From assembly GCA_022495005.1 (NCBI GenBank), contig JAGYXB010001006.1, forward strand, positions 372,001 to 436,000: 64,000 nt of DNA, given 5' to 3'. Origin of the DNA: Rhyacophila brunnea. Its lineage: Eukaryota > Arthropoda > Insecta > Trichoptera > Rhyacophilidae. Each line of letters begins with the position of its first letter. Within the stretch, counting starts at the first letter, position 1. Of this stretch, positions 36,279-48,021 are shown piece by piece. The notes beneath the pieces were generated by a model. The model did no database searches. It was not told the DNA's origin and worked only from the letters and a program-made list of their open reading frames with translations. The translations under genes were made by a program, and so were the position numbers.

Positions 36279-36938
36279 ATATAAATAGATAAATTAAAAT
36301 AAATCGTACAAAATCGACAGTCGACATGTCGAATGAAATGTCAAAATGACGCGACGCTTCTCTTAAATTCTTCTTGGACGTAGCGCCATCTGTCATTCAA
36401 CAACATAAATAATTTCGTTCTGTTGGAAATACGAACGACGGTTAAATTTGTTCATACAAAAATAATAAAATCGCGATTAAAAAATGGGAGGGTGAGGGTA
36501 GGAAAATGAAAATTTGGGGTTATAGGTATTTTTTTATGCCAAATAATAAAAAAATACATTTAAAAAAATTGTCAAAAAAATTAAAGAAAATTTTTCTGGA
36601 TAGAGATACTCTAATCACCTAGCGGTATGAAATATACTTGTTGACCTATTTTCATACCTAACAAATATACCTAAAAAAATTCATAAAAATCGGTCGAGCC
36701 ATTTCAGAGGAGTTCGACCACAAACATCGTGACACGAGATTTTTATATATATAGAGATATACTCGTATTTCAGAATACTTTCTAAAGAAGTTTATTAGGT
36801 TTAGTTTTTTTTTATAATATTACAAGATATTATATGCCCAATTCGACATGGTAATTACATATATTTTAACCATTAAAAGAGGAAGCATATTTTTTTTCGG
36901 GATTTCGGTCATTCTGGATTTTGGCGTTCGGTATATTG

Positions 36939-39319
36939 AATCCTACTTCATCAATGTAATATAAAATTATATTTTGTTTATGTAGCTATGTTCATATTAA
37001 ATTAATTAAAATAATAAAAACATATGTAAATAATATTTTTCTATTTTGTGGAAAATTCAAACATTTATTAATACAGATACCAATTGCATAAAAAATATAG
37101 GAGATATGAATTTACGGCGAGGAACCCTCTTTAAAGTTGGCGTTGTTAACGGATCACAAAGTTTGCCGTGACTTAAGCCGAAGTTAGTTTCCGAAACAGG
37201 AGTAAGGGCTTAACTCGTCGGTTGGCTAATGCTCAAATCTTTTCAACTGGATGGTACGCAGCCTGGCGTCGGATGTAAGGAGGAAAGCATCTGGGTGCCA
37301 AAGGTGACCACCTTATACTATGAAAAATTTTAAGAATATTTCATAATTTGATTCCAATTATTATTAAAAATATAAATTAATACATTTCCTTATGAGCCTT
37401 TATAGTTAAACATTATTTTATAAATATTGTTAACTAGACATATTATTATAGTTATCGTAATAGATTCTTGAGTGCATCCACCATGCATATATCCTCCTTC
37501 TTTCCTCGACAGAGTTGGAGAGACCATTATCAAGAGATAATGTTATGATGAAGTGTAGTGAAGGAGTATGAATGCAAACGTCGCTCTAAAAATGGCAAAA
37601 GGAATCCGATTAACTAAGAGCAAACGTTTCTCAGAGTAATGTGTCAATCGTTAAATTATATAGACATATAATTGTTTGTAGATTTCGGCAAAATTAGTGT
37701 AGTACAAATTGCTTAACTGGTAAATCAATCGATGAAGGTTTGAATTCCGTTTGGTATCCATATACATTTTTAATAGGGATGTTTCTAACGTGTTGAAAAG
37801 TATATATTACGTTCAATAATAAATGCAATATTGTTAAATCAATAACTTAAGAATCTTAAGAAACTGATATTCGGGAAGCCGGTCTCGTACAATCATTATC
37901 AATCAATTATTAACTAGAAGGAAGTGTTTTTCGATTAACTTGGATATAAGCATATGATTCTTGAGGTAGCCAAGACGTAATTTCGTATTTGTTGCTCTAT
38001 AATAGTTTAGTTAATAGTTAAATACCCAATATTAATGCTGATGTAGTAAAAATACTTTATAAAATAATAAATACACTCGTCGATGGCTCATTGGTTATTA
38101 CAGTCGCTTGGCAAATGAAAATTGAGCAATCGAATCCCACTGAGTTAAAGATTATTTTAGGGTATCTAATTGGTATATTTCTGATACTTGCATTTTTATA
38201 ATAATAAAATATCTAAATATGTATTAATTAGACACATACTTTAATCATAAATAAAATTATAAATACATTGAAAATATTATGATGGTCACCCCATCTGACC
38301 GGACATGCCAAATAGAAATTTGAGTGTATTTAGTAGAAATGACTGATTTTACCAACGTAATTAATCAGTGATTACACGATATTTACGGTTGTTGAGTTAT
38401 AAAATCAATATAAATACCTACCTATATGAAAATTATTTTAGCAAATTGCTATTTAGATTTTAATACCATTGTCAATCGTATCCGTAGCAGTGGCAAAGAG
38501 CCGGCGCTGGATGGATATTTACTATGAGAATTTATTAAATAAATGTCACATATAGTGCAAATAAGTATTGAAATAACAACGCGGTAAACTAACGACATCT
38601 ATTAGAAACAAAATGCAAAAAAAAAATAATCATTTAGCATAATTTTTATGTTTTCATCTAACCTGTTGAATTCGTCGAAACAATATGCATTAAAATACTT
38701 CAAATTGCGCAACCGCATAATAAACAACATTATTTTACACCGCATCTATCGTGCGGTGTGGTATGCATTTTGGACGTTGATGGGAAAATGTGAATCTTCA
38801 TATTGATACAATTTTAAACAGTCGGTAGATATTATGTAGAAATAGAACTGTATATTATTATACTGATATTCTCGATATTGTTATTATTACAGTTAGATAT
38901 GGTTATTACTGTTACATTACTTCTGTTAGACAATTATGAATAAGAAGGATGATAAGATTGAAATATACTGTCTTAAAAATATACGCTTTGTTTAATAAAA
39001 ATCTAAAATACATTGAAAGTGACAATTACATAAGTTATCTACATGATGTGAAACTACATAATTATAAAATATATAAGTACCTAGTAAGTAGTAAACTGAA
39101 CTTGCATTTATCAATTGAGGCTGTTAATTTCAAAACTGGTAACCTCCATATAGCGCCATTTTGAGTTATCGCAAAAAACCTTCTAGAATAATTCAATTAG
39201 GAATAAAAATAGAATAATATTATTTGATATTTGTAAACATATTACGAAATAATTTAAAAAAGCGAAGAGTGAAATAAAATGTCGTATCACGTTATTTAAT
39301 TTAATGCATATTTAAAGTA
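36939..39319. other. Mostly gene-free, with degenerate tRNA-like heads
   Basis: Two plus-strand tRNA-like segments occur: about 37697-37760 ('cttaactggtaaatcaatcg', 'ggtttgaattcc') and about 38085-38155 ('gatggctcattggttatta', 'caatcgaatccc'). The GC-richer stretch 37110-37315 has no coding signature and no second copy here. Confidence 0.45.
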
Positions 39320-39600
39320 ATAATTTTGAAAAGACTTCTGAGAAAATATAATAATAACCGATAGAAAAAATATTTTTGAAAAAAATACGACACCCAGCAA
39401 GAGTTGAACTTGCGTCTCTCGGGTTTCGCGCCCATGCACATTGACCACAATGCTATAGGTATCGTTGTCGTATAATTGCGACAATTTTTAACTGATGGCT
39501 CTTACAATACTCTCTGAAGCGCTTTTAAGTGTTTTCAAAATTATGTATGTTCAATAAAAAGAATGTTGCATCCATTTTGTGAATTAATCGTTAAATAAAA
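39320..39600 (-). repeat. tRNA-derived SINE, family B, copy 3
   Basis: Minus-strand head ('gaacttgcgtctctcgggtt' on the plus strand, 'ttgaccacaatgctatagg') with 'aaccgatagaaaaaatattt' on its left, as at 28530. On its right are 'ttcaataaaaagaatg' and 'gaattaatcgttaaataaaa', as at 28745-28805. B box more decayed than in copy 2. Confidence 0.65.
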
Positions 39601-42008
39601 ATAGCTGATATATAAATTTGTTGTACAATTTTAGTAATGGTGGTTAATGAATATGAATAACATTGCAATCCGCATTTGGTTTAATTCCATTTAACTAACA
39701 GAAAGAGCTAGAATTGTAGAAGCTGTAAACTATGAACAAGTATTTACATAATTAGAATCAAGAAAATATTAAAAAAGTAATAATGGAGGATACTGCCTTT
39801 GAAACTTTGAAATACGTTCAACGGTATTTTTATTAGGTAAATTAATAAGTTTATTGCATGTTTCGTAATTCTGTCACTAAATATCCATAGTAGCATACCA
39901 CTCCCCTTAAATGCCTTATGACTGACATCAATAAATCCTTAATAGCATTCCAAGCATCGTCCCTGGGTCACCGACCAAATATTTCCCAATCATTATTAAT
40001 ATAGACAGGTATAATAACACGGTTGGCTTGCCTCCAAAATCAACGGATCCGTTATATATTTCTAATTTATTGGCTCCAAACCGGTGTTTCGTGGCTAATG
40101 ACACCGCCAAGGGAAATCGCTACGACTCAATTCACGCTTAAACTTTCGGTATTATGAGAAAAGTTCGCAGAGCAGGTGGTATATTCTGCTTGAACTTACA
40201 TAGTTCCAATGTCTGTTGTGTTGGATCTTGCGATAAATGAACATAGCACTTAGTTAACTCCAAGTTTATGACTTTCATTAATGTCACCATGACTAAATCA
40301 TAGAAGAGTAGAAAAAGCTCGCTGGCGATAGTTTCATTTTCTTTCTTTATAAAATTAGTTACTTACCCATAATAGTCCTTTTTATAATTAGATTAAACAC
40401 AAAGCCAAATAAATTATAAGTATTATACCTAATATTGTATAGGTACTCCAACTTTATAATTCTAAAAGTTACCAAATAATCGAAGAATGAAATAATGATT
40501 TTTTACTTTCAAAAGATAGATATCCACATCTATTATTATAGATGGCTTATTCGAAAATTCTTGAAACTCAATAATAAATCTTTATTGTCGTTTCTCATAT
40601 TTTAAAAAAAAGTCTTTCATTCTGGATGGAAAAAACTCAAGAATACAAAAAAAATTAAAAAAAGTCATTCAAACAAATATTTTCCTTGTATATGTCACAT
40701 ACTTCCATGTAAATTGTCCGTATTATCTTACGGAAAAGAGATGATCGTATATCATTGAGTATAATATAATAGGATAAAATGATGCACGTTGTTCATGAAA
40801 TATTGTAGAGATTAAAGAATAAGAATAGTAACTCGATTTTCATTAAAGACTTGAAAATTACGGCACCTATTTTATAATCTAGTTTTAAATCATTCAAATT
40901 GTTTTATAAAAATATGGTATGCTTATATCTTTAGTTTACTTACATACTTACTTATTTTCTTCTTACATGTCCATGTATTCCGGTGGTTTTTATTACATAT
41001 ATATTTTTAAGTGTTTTATTTAGAGATGAATTTGATATAAATACTCCACGGCCATCTATTTCCAATACAACATCTCACGGTGAACTGTGGTACGCTCAAC
41101 AGTATACGTAATTATAATAAAATGAATATATCTAAATTTTAATATCGAGAATAAAAAGATAAAAAACAAGTCTAAGCCATGACCACATAACACACAAGAC
41201 TTAACCAAATAGTTAGCTAATGAATTTAATCTAAATTGTGGAAGTCAACATAGTTATTATTTTTGCGAATTGATGATTTCATGATTCATTGATGAGGTAC
41301 CTAGTACTATTTTATCTTTCAATATAATGTTATTGTTACTTTGAAATATTAAAACTTACCTAACCTAACCTAACTAACCTAAACTTACCTAATTATACAT
41401 ATCTACTATAATTGTGTTTAGAAAATTGTATTTTTATATCATGTAAATAATGAATAACAAATTATCTTCATTAGAATATATTTTTAAAAATAAATATGTA
41501 GGTATGTACTTTAAATATATGAAAAAACTTTTTTTTATAAAATTTGAAAAGGTTTAATTTTAGTCAAGAAAGTTTAATTTACTGAAATTATTGCTTTAAA
41601 TTCATAGTATTTTTATAGTACGTCAGTATAATATTAACTTTCGGCAACTTACTGTAATAAAAGTATCAGGATGGCAGAGAGTAAAGAACTGTCTTTGTAC
41701 AGGTGTGCACAGTTTTCATAAAAATATGACTTGAATACAAATTACTACGGTTATTTAAAATAATGCTTATTAATAACATCGCATTGACCCGTGTATAACC
41801 TCGTGATTATGGAAAAAAAATCCTTTTTTATCTGCAAGTCATGTATCAGGGTGACATGATAGCAGAATGCTAATTCCAATGAGCAAATGAAAGTTCAAAC
41901 AAAGGTCGCAGAGGTATCTGACATAGAGTGGGAAAGATTCGCGTGAAGCAGACAGTACATAATGCGATTTTCCCATATTAGCACTGGAACCAGACAAATG
42001 TCACAAGC
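39601..42008. other. Gene-free stretch with a short CCTAA array
   Basis: No gene supported. At 41360-41393 there is an imperfect run of CCTAA-like units, the complement of the insect telomeric TTAGG repeat. It is too short to mean more than an interstitial or chance array. A 60-codon minus frame at 39928-40110 has no recognisable domain. Confidence 0.45.
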
Positions 42009-42256
42009 GTTGAAATACCTCCTAACTATTAAATGCCAAAATACTCAGACAAGGCTAATAAACATAAATTAAAACTCTTACAATTTAATTAAATAAAACG
42101 AAAACATATTTAAAATTCTACGCCACTTTGTCACTTTATAATAAGAAATAAGTAATTATTCGTTACTCTTAAAAAAAAATCATTTAAATAAATAAAAATA
42201 TGTTTAATTTAAAGCTGTGTGAATTAAGTTCAGCGTGAGTTAGGAGGTATTTCAAC
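42009..42256. repeat. Element bounded by perfect 19-bp inverted repeats
   Basis: GTTGAAATACCTCCTAACT at 42009-42027 is matched exactly, inverted, at 42238-42256. The roughly 210-bp interior is AT-rich and non-coding. Likely a short MITE or a rearranged repeat. No target duplication is obvious. Confidence 0.65.
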
Positions 42257-42509
42257 ACAGCAGGCATAATGGTTTACTGCCATTTCTGGCGGAACAAATT
42301 GCCGCTTATTAGAATACTTCCAATGTTTAATTCGCATGAATTTAGAGTCCATGACGTCACGAACCATTTACAAATAAAACGAAAGAAATATTTTTAGATA
42401 TTAAGTCGGCTTATTTGGATACTTTTTCAGTTTCTAGAAAGAATCGCGAGTTATATCAGAGTAAAAAAAATGTGATATGTATTGAAGAAAGCTTCTGTGA
42501 AAATATAGG

Positions 42510-42750
42510 AACTTCTTATAAATATAATATGAAAATAAAGCTAAGAAATAGTACATAAAGTAAATATTAAATGAACTGTTTAGCATCCCTTCTATACATA
42601 AATTAGATTTATGCGTACATGCAACTTCTTATAAATAGAATATGAAAATGAAGCTAAAAAAATAGTCCATAAAGTAATTATTTAATTAATTGTTTAGCAT
42701 CCTTTCTATTTAGCATGAAGTGTACATACATAAATTAGATTTATGTGTAT
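42510..42750 (+). repeat. Tandem duplication of a 113-bp unit
   Basis: 'aacttcttataaata' to 'cataaattagatttatg' occurs at 42510 and again at 42623 with several substitutions and a small insertion near 42705-42725. Both units are AT-rich and non-coding. A small open frame at 42720 starts in the second unit. Confidence 0.75.
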
Positions 42751-43569
42751 ATTATGCATATAGTAGATGGGTATATTATATAGTGTGGAATGCAGTTACT
42801 TACTTTAAAGTTAACCATATATTAAAATTTTCCTTTTCATCATATTGTAATAAACCAGCATATGTCATTATTACGCTGGATCAATGTGACAATTATTTTT
42901 TTAAAAGCCAACAACGTCAAATCATTACGTTTGGTTCTGAATTCAAAAAAATATAAATACAGCTTTGCCTTTGAGTTATGTAACAAAAAACCATATAATC
43001 ATCTCTCTGATTGGCCTGTTTCATACAACTCGCTCGAATAACAGTAGCAAAACTTTCTGCGTATTTGATTTCATCCCTCGGAAACGAATAATAACACTTG
43101 TTTGTCATTTGGGGATGCAACGAAAGCTCCTAGCAATGATTACAGGGCTTCAGCCGTGTAACGTAACGCCTTCAATACATCGAGCTTTATTGAGTATGAT
43201 GGGAGCTTTCAAATAATTATGTTTCATATTATTGAAACTAGTGATTAAGATCAGAAATATTTCTAATTAATTTAACCCGTGCAATCGTAAAATATTAAAT
43301 AATATGGGAAATAATATAAATATTAATAAAATTGATAGTTCTGATTTTATCTACTTTGATACTTTAATGCAGTAAAATATCTAGTTTATAAGCTAAAGAA
43401 ACCTTTGTTTATTGAATCAATATAATATTACAATATATATTTCTGCCTATAATTTTATTCTTTACTATTGTGGAAAATGTAAGCCATTAATAAAGCTATC
43501 AAAAATTTAGATCGTCATAAATGAAGATTATTATCAATTGATAGAGTTATTTAGTATAACTATTTTTTT
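42751..43569. other. Gene-free AT-rich stretch
   Basis: No gene recognised. A less AT-rich patch at 43000-43210 is open for 83 codons on the plus strand but has no recognisable domain. Confidence 0.4.
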
Positions 43570-43589
43570 AGCATTAGTATTATAACCGA

Positions 43590-43960
43590 TTACATTTGCA
43601 TCGATTAACTGCTGGCAGTACGAATTATCGCGGCCATAACAAGAGAATTTTAACACGTATTATCGTGGAAGTTGCAAGACTGCATACATTTATCAAAAAA
43701 ATTTCGGCGGCTTCTGAATTGTCACGTGATAGTTGCAACTCGCCCGATATCTGCGCATGTGCAGTAGAAATATAGTAGCGAACCTGTCAAATTTTCGCAA
43801 TGTGTCCGAACCTGTAAAATAGGACAAAAAATGAACACAAATGCGTTTGCTTATGCTTGAAGAATGAGATTGGCGAAACAATCAGCACTTTAGTGTATAA
43901 ACAGTTATTGTCGCGATAGTTTAACTTATACGCTATTATTGAAAGTATACACTTGGATGT
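43590..43960 (+). mobile_element. MITE, family D, copy 1
   Basis: Shares 'gcttctgaattgtcacg', 'gatatctgcgcatgtgcagt', 'agcgaacctgtc', 'gaatgagattgg' and 'cagcactttagtgtataaac' with 47060-47440 (inverted) and 55404-55833. Terminal repeats are decayed here. No coding. Confidence 0.6.
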
Positions 43961-43978
43961 ATATTGCTATGATACAAG

Positions 43979-44545
43979 ATATTTCTTCTTCTTCTTTTTC
44001 CACCCTGTTACGTCCCAACATTGGGGCATAGGGCAAGAACAAGTTGGCGCCACTTCCCTCAGTCCATAGCCAACTCCTGCGCCTCCCGCCATGTAAGACC
44101 TGCAGCACGTAGGTCGCTTTTGTAGCACCGCTGCAGGGTGAGGGAGGGCCGGCCACGGCGACGGAACGAAGTGTCGCACTCTTTGGCGGTATCCGGAATA
44201 CGTGTCCCAGCCACGTAAAGCGTCTCTTCGTTATAATTTCAATCACCGAAGGCTGTTGTGTCTGCTCACGAGCTTGAGTGTTTGTAACGCGGTCGTACCA
44301 ATGTACCCCAAAGATTTGGCGGAGACATCAATTCTCAAAGCTCAAAAGCCGAGACTCTTGAAGCTTAGTAAGATGCCATGTCTCACAGCCATACAGGAGC
44401 ACAGGTAGCACGCACGCGTTAAACAAACGACATTTGGTGCTCACAAAATACAGCCTTGACCTCCATGCGACTCCAAGTTGGTTGAACGCAGAGCCCGCCA
44501 CACCCAAGCGGATTCCAAGCTCACTAATCACTCACATCTAGTGAA
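43979..44545 (-). mobile_element. Decayed LINE 3' end with (GAA)n tail
   Basis: The minus strand reads L-L-Y-G-C-E-T-W-H-L-T-K, then K-R-R-F-T-W-L-G-H-V-F-R-I-P. These are the conserved blocks after the RT fingers and palm in many invertebrate LINEs. Frames change in between, and a G-R-R-R-R-like basic block follows. It ends in AAGAAGAAGAAG at 43985-43996, a microsatellite tail rather than poly(A). RT catalytic motifs are not included, so it is a 5'-truncated remnant. Confidence 0.8.
43990..44531 (-). pseudogene. Reverse transcriptase C-terminal fragment (LINE)
   Basis: Two overlapping minus-strand pieces carry it: 44531-44328 (C-V-L-P-V-L-L-Y-G-C-E-T-W) and 44246-43926 (I-E-I-I-T-K-R-R-F-T-W-L-G-H). 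The linking segment 44328-44246 holds a shifted frame (I-F-G-V-H-W-Y-D-R-V). The part below 44150 has shifted frame again. No YADD or endonuclease is present. Inactive. The broad type is clear; clade (CR1, RTE or Jockey) is not settled by these blocks. Confidence 0.75.
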
Positions 44546-46383
44546 CTAGATATTTAGTGGTATAATAAGTACCTAGTACCGTAATACATACTGTGCAGTA
44601 ACTATTAATAGTACTTAAAAAATAAAATATTTATAACTACCACTTCTAAATTTTTGTATGGGTGGTTGATAAGTATTTATAAATATATACTATCATTTCC
44701 GCAACATTTAATAAAAATATGTTGACTATTTATAATATTATGTTAAGTACGTACTTTTGTAGTATAAACTAGTTTTTATTGATTATATTATGATAGAAAC
44801 GTATCAGTTTGTGATTTTGGTTATGTATTATATATTATTTTACTTTTAAATGAACTGAATCAGAACATAGCAACACATGCTATTTATATATAGTATATAC
44901 GGTATATTTGATTCAATTTAATAATAAAAACGAAAACACCCAAAAAGAAGGGTTCAATTTACGTTGAAATTCAGAGAGTTTCTGGTACAAACTGGTTATA
45001 GTAGGCGGGGGCATATGGTGTGGAGGTAGGCGGCTGGTTTGCATCCGGTTGCAAGCAAATTGAATCAAAGCTGAGCGCGACAAGGCTGCGTCATCAGCCG
45101 CATTGTCTGCCTAGATGAAAAGATGCCTCCACGAGGATGTCGACTGGATGTAGGGATGAATATATTAGGTTACAGTGATTGAGAATCTGTCATATAGATG
45201 GAACACAATATGTTATTTATTTAGTCACACATATTTTACACATTATTAATTTAAGGCGTTTATCATTGTTGCAAAATGTGACATGGATCATGACCATCTT
45301 CTAATCAGATTTATTGACAGATGATTACTGATTCAATTTGACAAGCCTAATCCGTCAAGAAATCTAGACGGTGGTTTTGTGGATCATAATATTATATACG
45401 TCGTTTAACATGATATTTTTAATAAATTTTTGGTGAATTGACAGAAATAAAATATGTCATTGTATATCAGATCTAATAATAAATGTATCATACAAGGTAA
45501 TTAATTTATCGGTTTATACCTATTTAACGCTGAAAAATCTTATTCCATATATGAAAATAAAATAATATTTTTAACTTTGTAGTATATCTGTAATCTTAAC
45601 TTTGCAAAAACTCAATCAGTTCATCATACATACTAAAAGTGTACTATTATATTAGTAAATTAGTGTATAGATTGTATTTATATCCGCTTTATACCTATAA
45701 TTTGTGGCTCACGTTGTGGTTTCTCTGCTATCACCATGCATTTCCATACATTATCAACCAGCGCCATAAATGTGCTAACATCGAATATATAGTGAAACCT
45801 CGAATTTACGTTTTTAACGGACTGTCGTGTGAATAGACAGAATATATAAATTTAAAAATATTTTTTTAGAATTATATACTTAAATTGATTTTGTGTATAC
45901 CAGTAGCGTACTTAGAGGTTTGCTTGTAGAAATTCCGTTGGAAAAATACATATTATTATGCATGTACAACAAATTATCAGGATTCCTGAATTTCGTAGGG
46001 CCGTCAGTCTAATAAAACTATATTCAGTTACATCATTCAATTTAGGAGACAGAAAGTCAATATAAACTTTGTTACAAAAAATATAAACATAACACATTTA
46101 AAATGTATAATACCTAGCTACCTACTTGCATCATAAACGCTAGTCAAATAGTTTTTCGGGTCATCGATGCACCTCATAGCATCTCATTTTTATTAAAATT
46201 GTCTTTGAGTTCATCGGGCAAGTTTTTTGGACTATAACTGAATACTAATTCGCCAAAATAAAAGATCACCCACTTTTTGAAACATTGACCTTAGATATTG
46301 CCGACGTGTAAATAAATAGAAATGATTCATGTACATTGATTCAATCTTCAAATTCTATTATGCTGACTAGATAATTACTTTTA
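44546..46383. other. Gene-free stretch with one GC-richer patch
   Basis: No gene supported. 45000-45165 is GC-rich ('gtaggcgggggcatatggtg') with no open frame or splice pair I can defend, and no second copy in the window. Confidence 0.4.
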
Positions 46384-46477
46384 AATTAAGTACTACATTT
46401 AAATAACATGCCAATTATATCTAATGGCCACCTAATCGTTACGCGCTTGGTGCGTTTTTAGCGTCCAATGTATTAAA
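46384..46477 (-). repeat. Short dispersed repeat, family G, copy 3
   Basis: Inverse of 5591-5684: 'aaataacatgccaattatat', 'ctaatggccacctaatcgtt', 'acgcgcttgg', 'gcgtccaatgtatt'. Same length and order, so its ends can be set at about 94 bp. Confidence 0.65.
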
Positions 46478-47059
46478 TCAAAACTAATAAATCGCACATA
46501 CTACGTGTGACTATTTATATGGCACATTGGCCTAAATTTGCAAAGCCATAAACTTTAATATTATTATAATAATATATTCACGACTAACTAAATACCCAAT
46601 GTTTATCATAACTAAACAGGGGCGTCAAAAGGTTCACATAAACCGGAAATTGTGTTTCAATAAAATGAATTGTTCGACTGAAGAGTCAAAGGTGCATGTT
46701 TTTAGACGTATCGTTTTCAAATCAAATCAAATTCTAAAAATCTGATTTTGACTCCTAGGCAAAATAAAAACATGTACATAATTCTAAGAAATAATATGTA
46801 AATTTAATAATATATACGAATGTATTCGAATAAATATTTAATACAACGTAAATAAACTTCTTAAACTAAAAATTTTCAATATTATTTAAAACATGGCATT
46901 TATCTTAATAAAAAAGATCATAAAGTGCATTACATCACTTTATATCGTATTCTAGGCTATTCAATTTTTAAAATGGCTTGATTTCTTCATATTATAATAT
47001 AGATAGAGTTTTAGAGAAATTATACCTATTTTAAAATATGTATAGATCTTTGTCTTATA

Positions 47060-47440
47060 GCGCCTGTACTCGTGCTTGAATTTACTTGCAACAATAGTGT
47101 GTATTTTAAACTATCGCGATAATAACTGTTTACACCTAAAAGTGCTGACTATCTCGCCAATCTCATTCTTGTCATTTTATGGTACTATTTTTACAGGTCA
47201 TTAAAATCGGTTAACCTCAAAATGAATCTCTGCGTGGTGTAGTTCGTTTTTTTACCGACAGGTTTGCTACTATCATTCTACTGCGCAGGCGCAGATATTG
47301 CGCGATCCAATTGTCGCGTAAAAATACAGAAGCTTCTGAACTTTTTTGATACATGCATGTAATCTTGCAATTTGCACTATAATACGTGTTTAAGAATGTA
47401 CCATTCTGATTATTGAACAAACATTATTTTGAAAAACACG
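47060..47440 (-). mobile_element. MITE, family D, copy 2
   Basis: Left end 'gcctgtactcgtgcttgaat' corresponds to the inverted right end of copy 3 ('gcctgtacacgtgcatggaa'). Interior blocks 'actatcgcgataataactgt', 'caatctcattctt' and 'gcgcaggcgcagatattgcg' are shared. The right end is decayed. No coding. Confidence 0.65.
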
Positions 47441-47740
47441 ACGTCGGTTAGTAATTGAAGTAATAGGTATCTACTTTGATTTAATAAAACCAAAACCGAT
47501 TGCCAAAGTAGTTTGATTTAGAAGAACGCTGATGAGTAGGTATTGAAAAGGCCAATAGTTAAAATTTGTCGCAATTAGTATGTCACTGCGTAGTATAGAG
47601 GTAAATGCGACGGACGGTGCATAAACCCAGGAGATGCAGGGTTCGATTCCCTGCCGGGGTGCCTTACTTTTTTCAAAAATTTTTTCTATTGGTTATAATA
47701 TATTTTGTCAGAAGTGTGTTTCAAAATAATGTACCTGTAA
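47440..47740 (+). repeat. tRNA-derived SINE, family B, copy 4
   Basis: Begins 'cgacgtcggttagtaatt', then 'aaaaccgattgccaaa'. The tRNA-like head is at 47583-47665, with A-box-like 'gcgtagtatagaggtaaatg' and the near-canonical B box GGGTTCGATTCCCTGCCGGG. It is followed by 'tttttctattggttataata'. Best plus-strand reference for this family. The mature tRNA fold is not intact, so it is not called a tRNA gene. Confidence 0.75.
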
Positions 47741-47931
47741 TAATTATTGTTTTTTGGTTTTAATTCATAATTAATAAACTATCACTATTGTGGAAGCAGG
47801 TGGTTTGATTTTTTCCCGATTCCTTAAATTGTAAGTGATACATTTCCATAAAATGATGTTCTATTGATATTATATTACATAGCTGTTACAATATTTAATT
47901 ATTTAATATAAACATGCCCAAAAAAACTCAC

Positions 47932-48019
47932 CTGTGTTGACTGGATGACGCGTTCGAGAGGGAGACAGGAGATCGTGCTGCTCTGCTCTCCGCGCGGGGA
48001 CTCCCGTTAACGATGTATT
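47932..48019 (-). CDS. Candidate 88-bp internal exon of an unidentified gene
   Basis: On the minus strand 'tttccttttttatag' ends at 48020, a strong pyrimidine tract plus AG acceptor. 88 bp later CAACACAG is followed by GTGAGT at 47931, a consensus donor. The segment is about 58% G+C, against AT-rich flanks on both sides that look intronic. Two frames are open throughout: one reads Y-I-V-N-G-S-P-R-A-E-S-R-A-A-R-S-P-V, the other N-T-S-L-T-G-V-P-A-R-R-A-E-Q-H-D-L-L. I do not recognise the gene. It would be one exon in a gene with very long introns, since no partner exon lies close by. Length 88 is not a multiple of 3, so skipping would shift frame. No second copy exists in the window, against a repeat. 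Confidence 0.55.
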
Positions 48020-48021
48020 CT

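Larger units (their letters stand above)
31227..36757 (-). mobile_element. Helitron deletion derivative, interrupted by a LINE
   Basis: On the minus strand the 5' end at 36757 reads A|TCTCTATATATATAAAAATC, then 'tcgtgtcacgatgtttgtgg', a common insect Helitron start. The 3' end at 31227 has a hairpin ('ggcagaacaacgtttgcc') then 'gggtcagcttg|t'. Host A and T flank it, as expected for Helitron insertion between A and T. Without the LINE and one duplication copy it is about 1.87 kb. It codes only for the N-terminal part of Rep/Hel (36278 to about 31440). The sequence then passes directly into the 3' end, so the HUH nuclease and helicase are deleted. Confidence 0.88.
30892..36938. mobile_element. 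Outer repeat hosting the Helitron (about 0.5 kb when empty)
   Basis: The left end (30892-31010) is a degenerate 15-17 bp periodic array of CCAAAATC and CGAAAT words. The right end (36891-36938) carries the same words inverted ('gggatttcggtcattctgga', 'ttttggcgttcgg'). The outermost 34 bp of the two ends align as inverted repeats. With the Helitron removed, about 337 bp on the left and 181 bp on the right would form a roughly 520-bp element with array-type inverted ends. Superfamily and target duplication are unknown. Confidence 0.6.

Noticed and set aside
36095..36396. Plus- and minus-strand frames of about 60 codons
   Set aside because: Overlap the Helitron 5' coding region and untranslated part; no domain.
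39928..40110. 60-codon minus-strand frame
   Set aside because: Hydrophobic but with no signal or domain and no splice consensus at its ends.
45000..45165. GC-rich patch as an exon
   Set aside because: Candidate AG and GT sites exist but none gives an open frame between them.
47583..47665. Possible genuine tRNA gene
   Set aside because: A good B box, but the acceptor stem does not pair and the segment recurs with a shared tail in other SINE copies.
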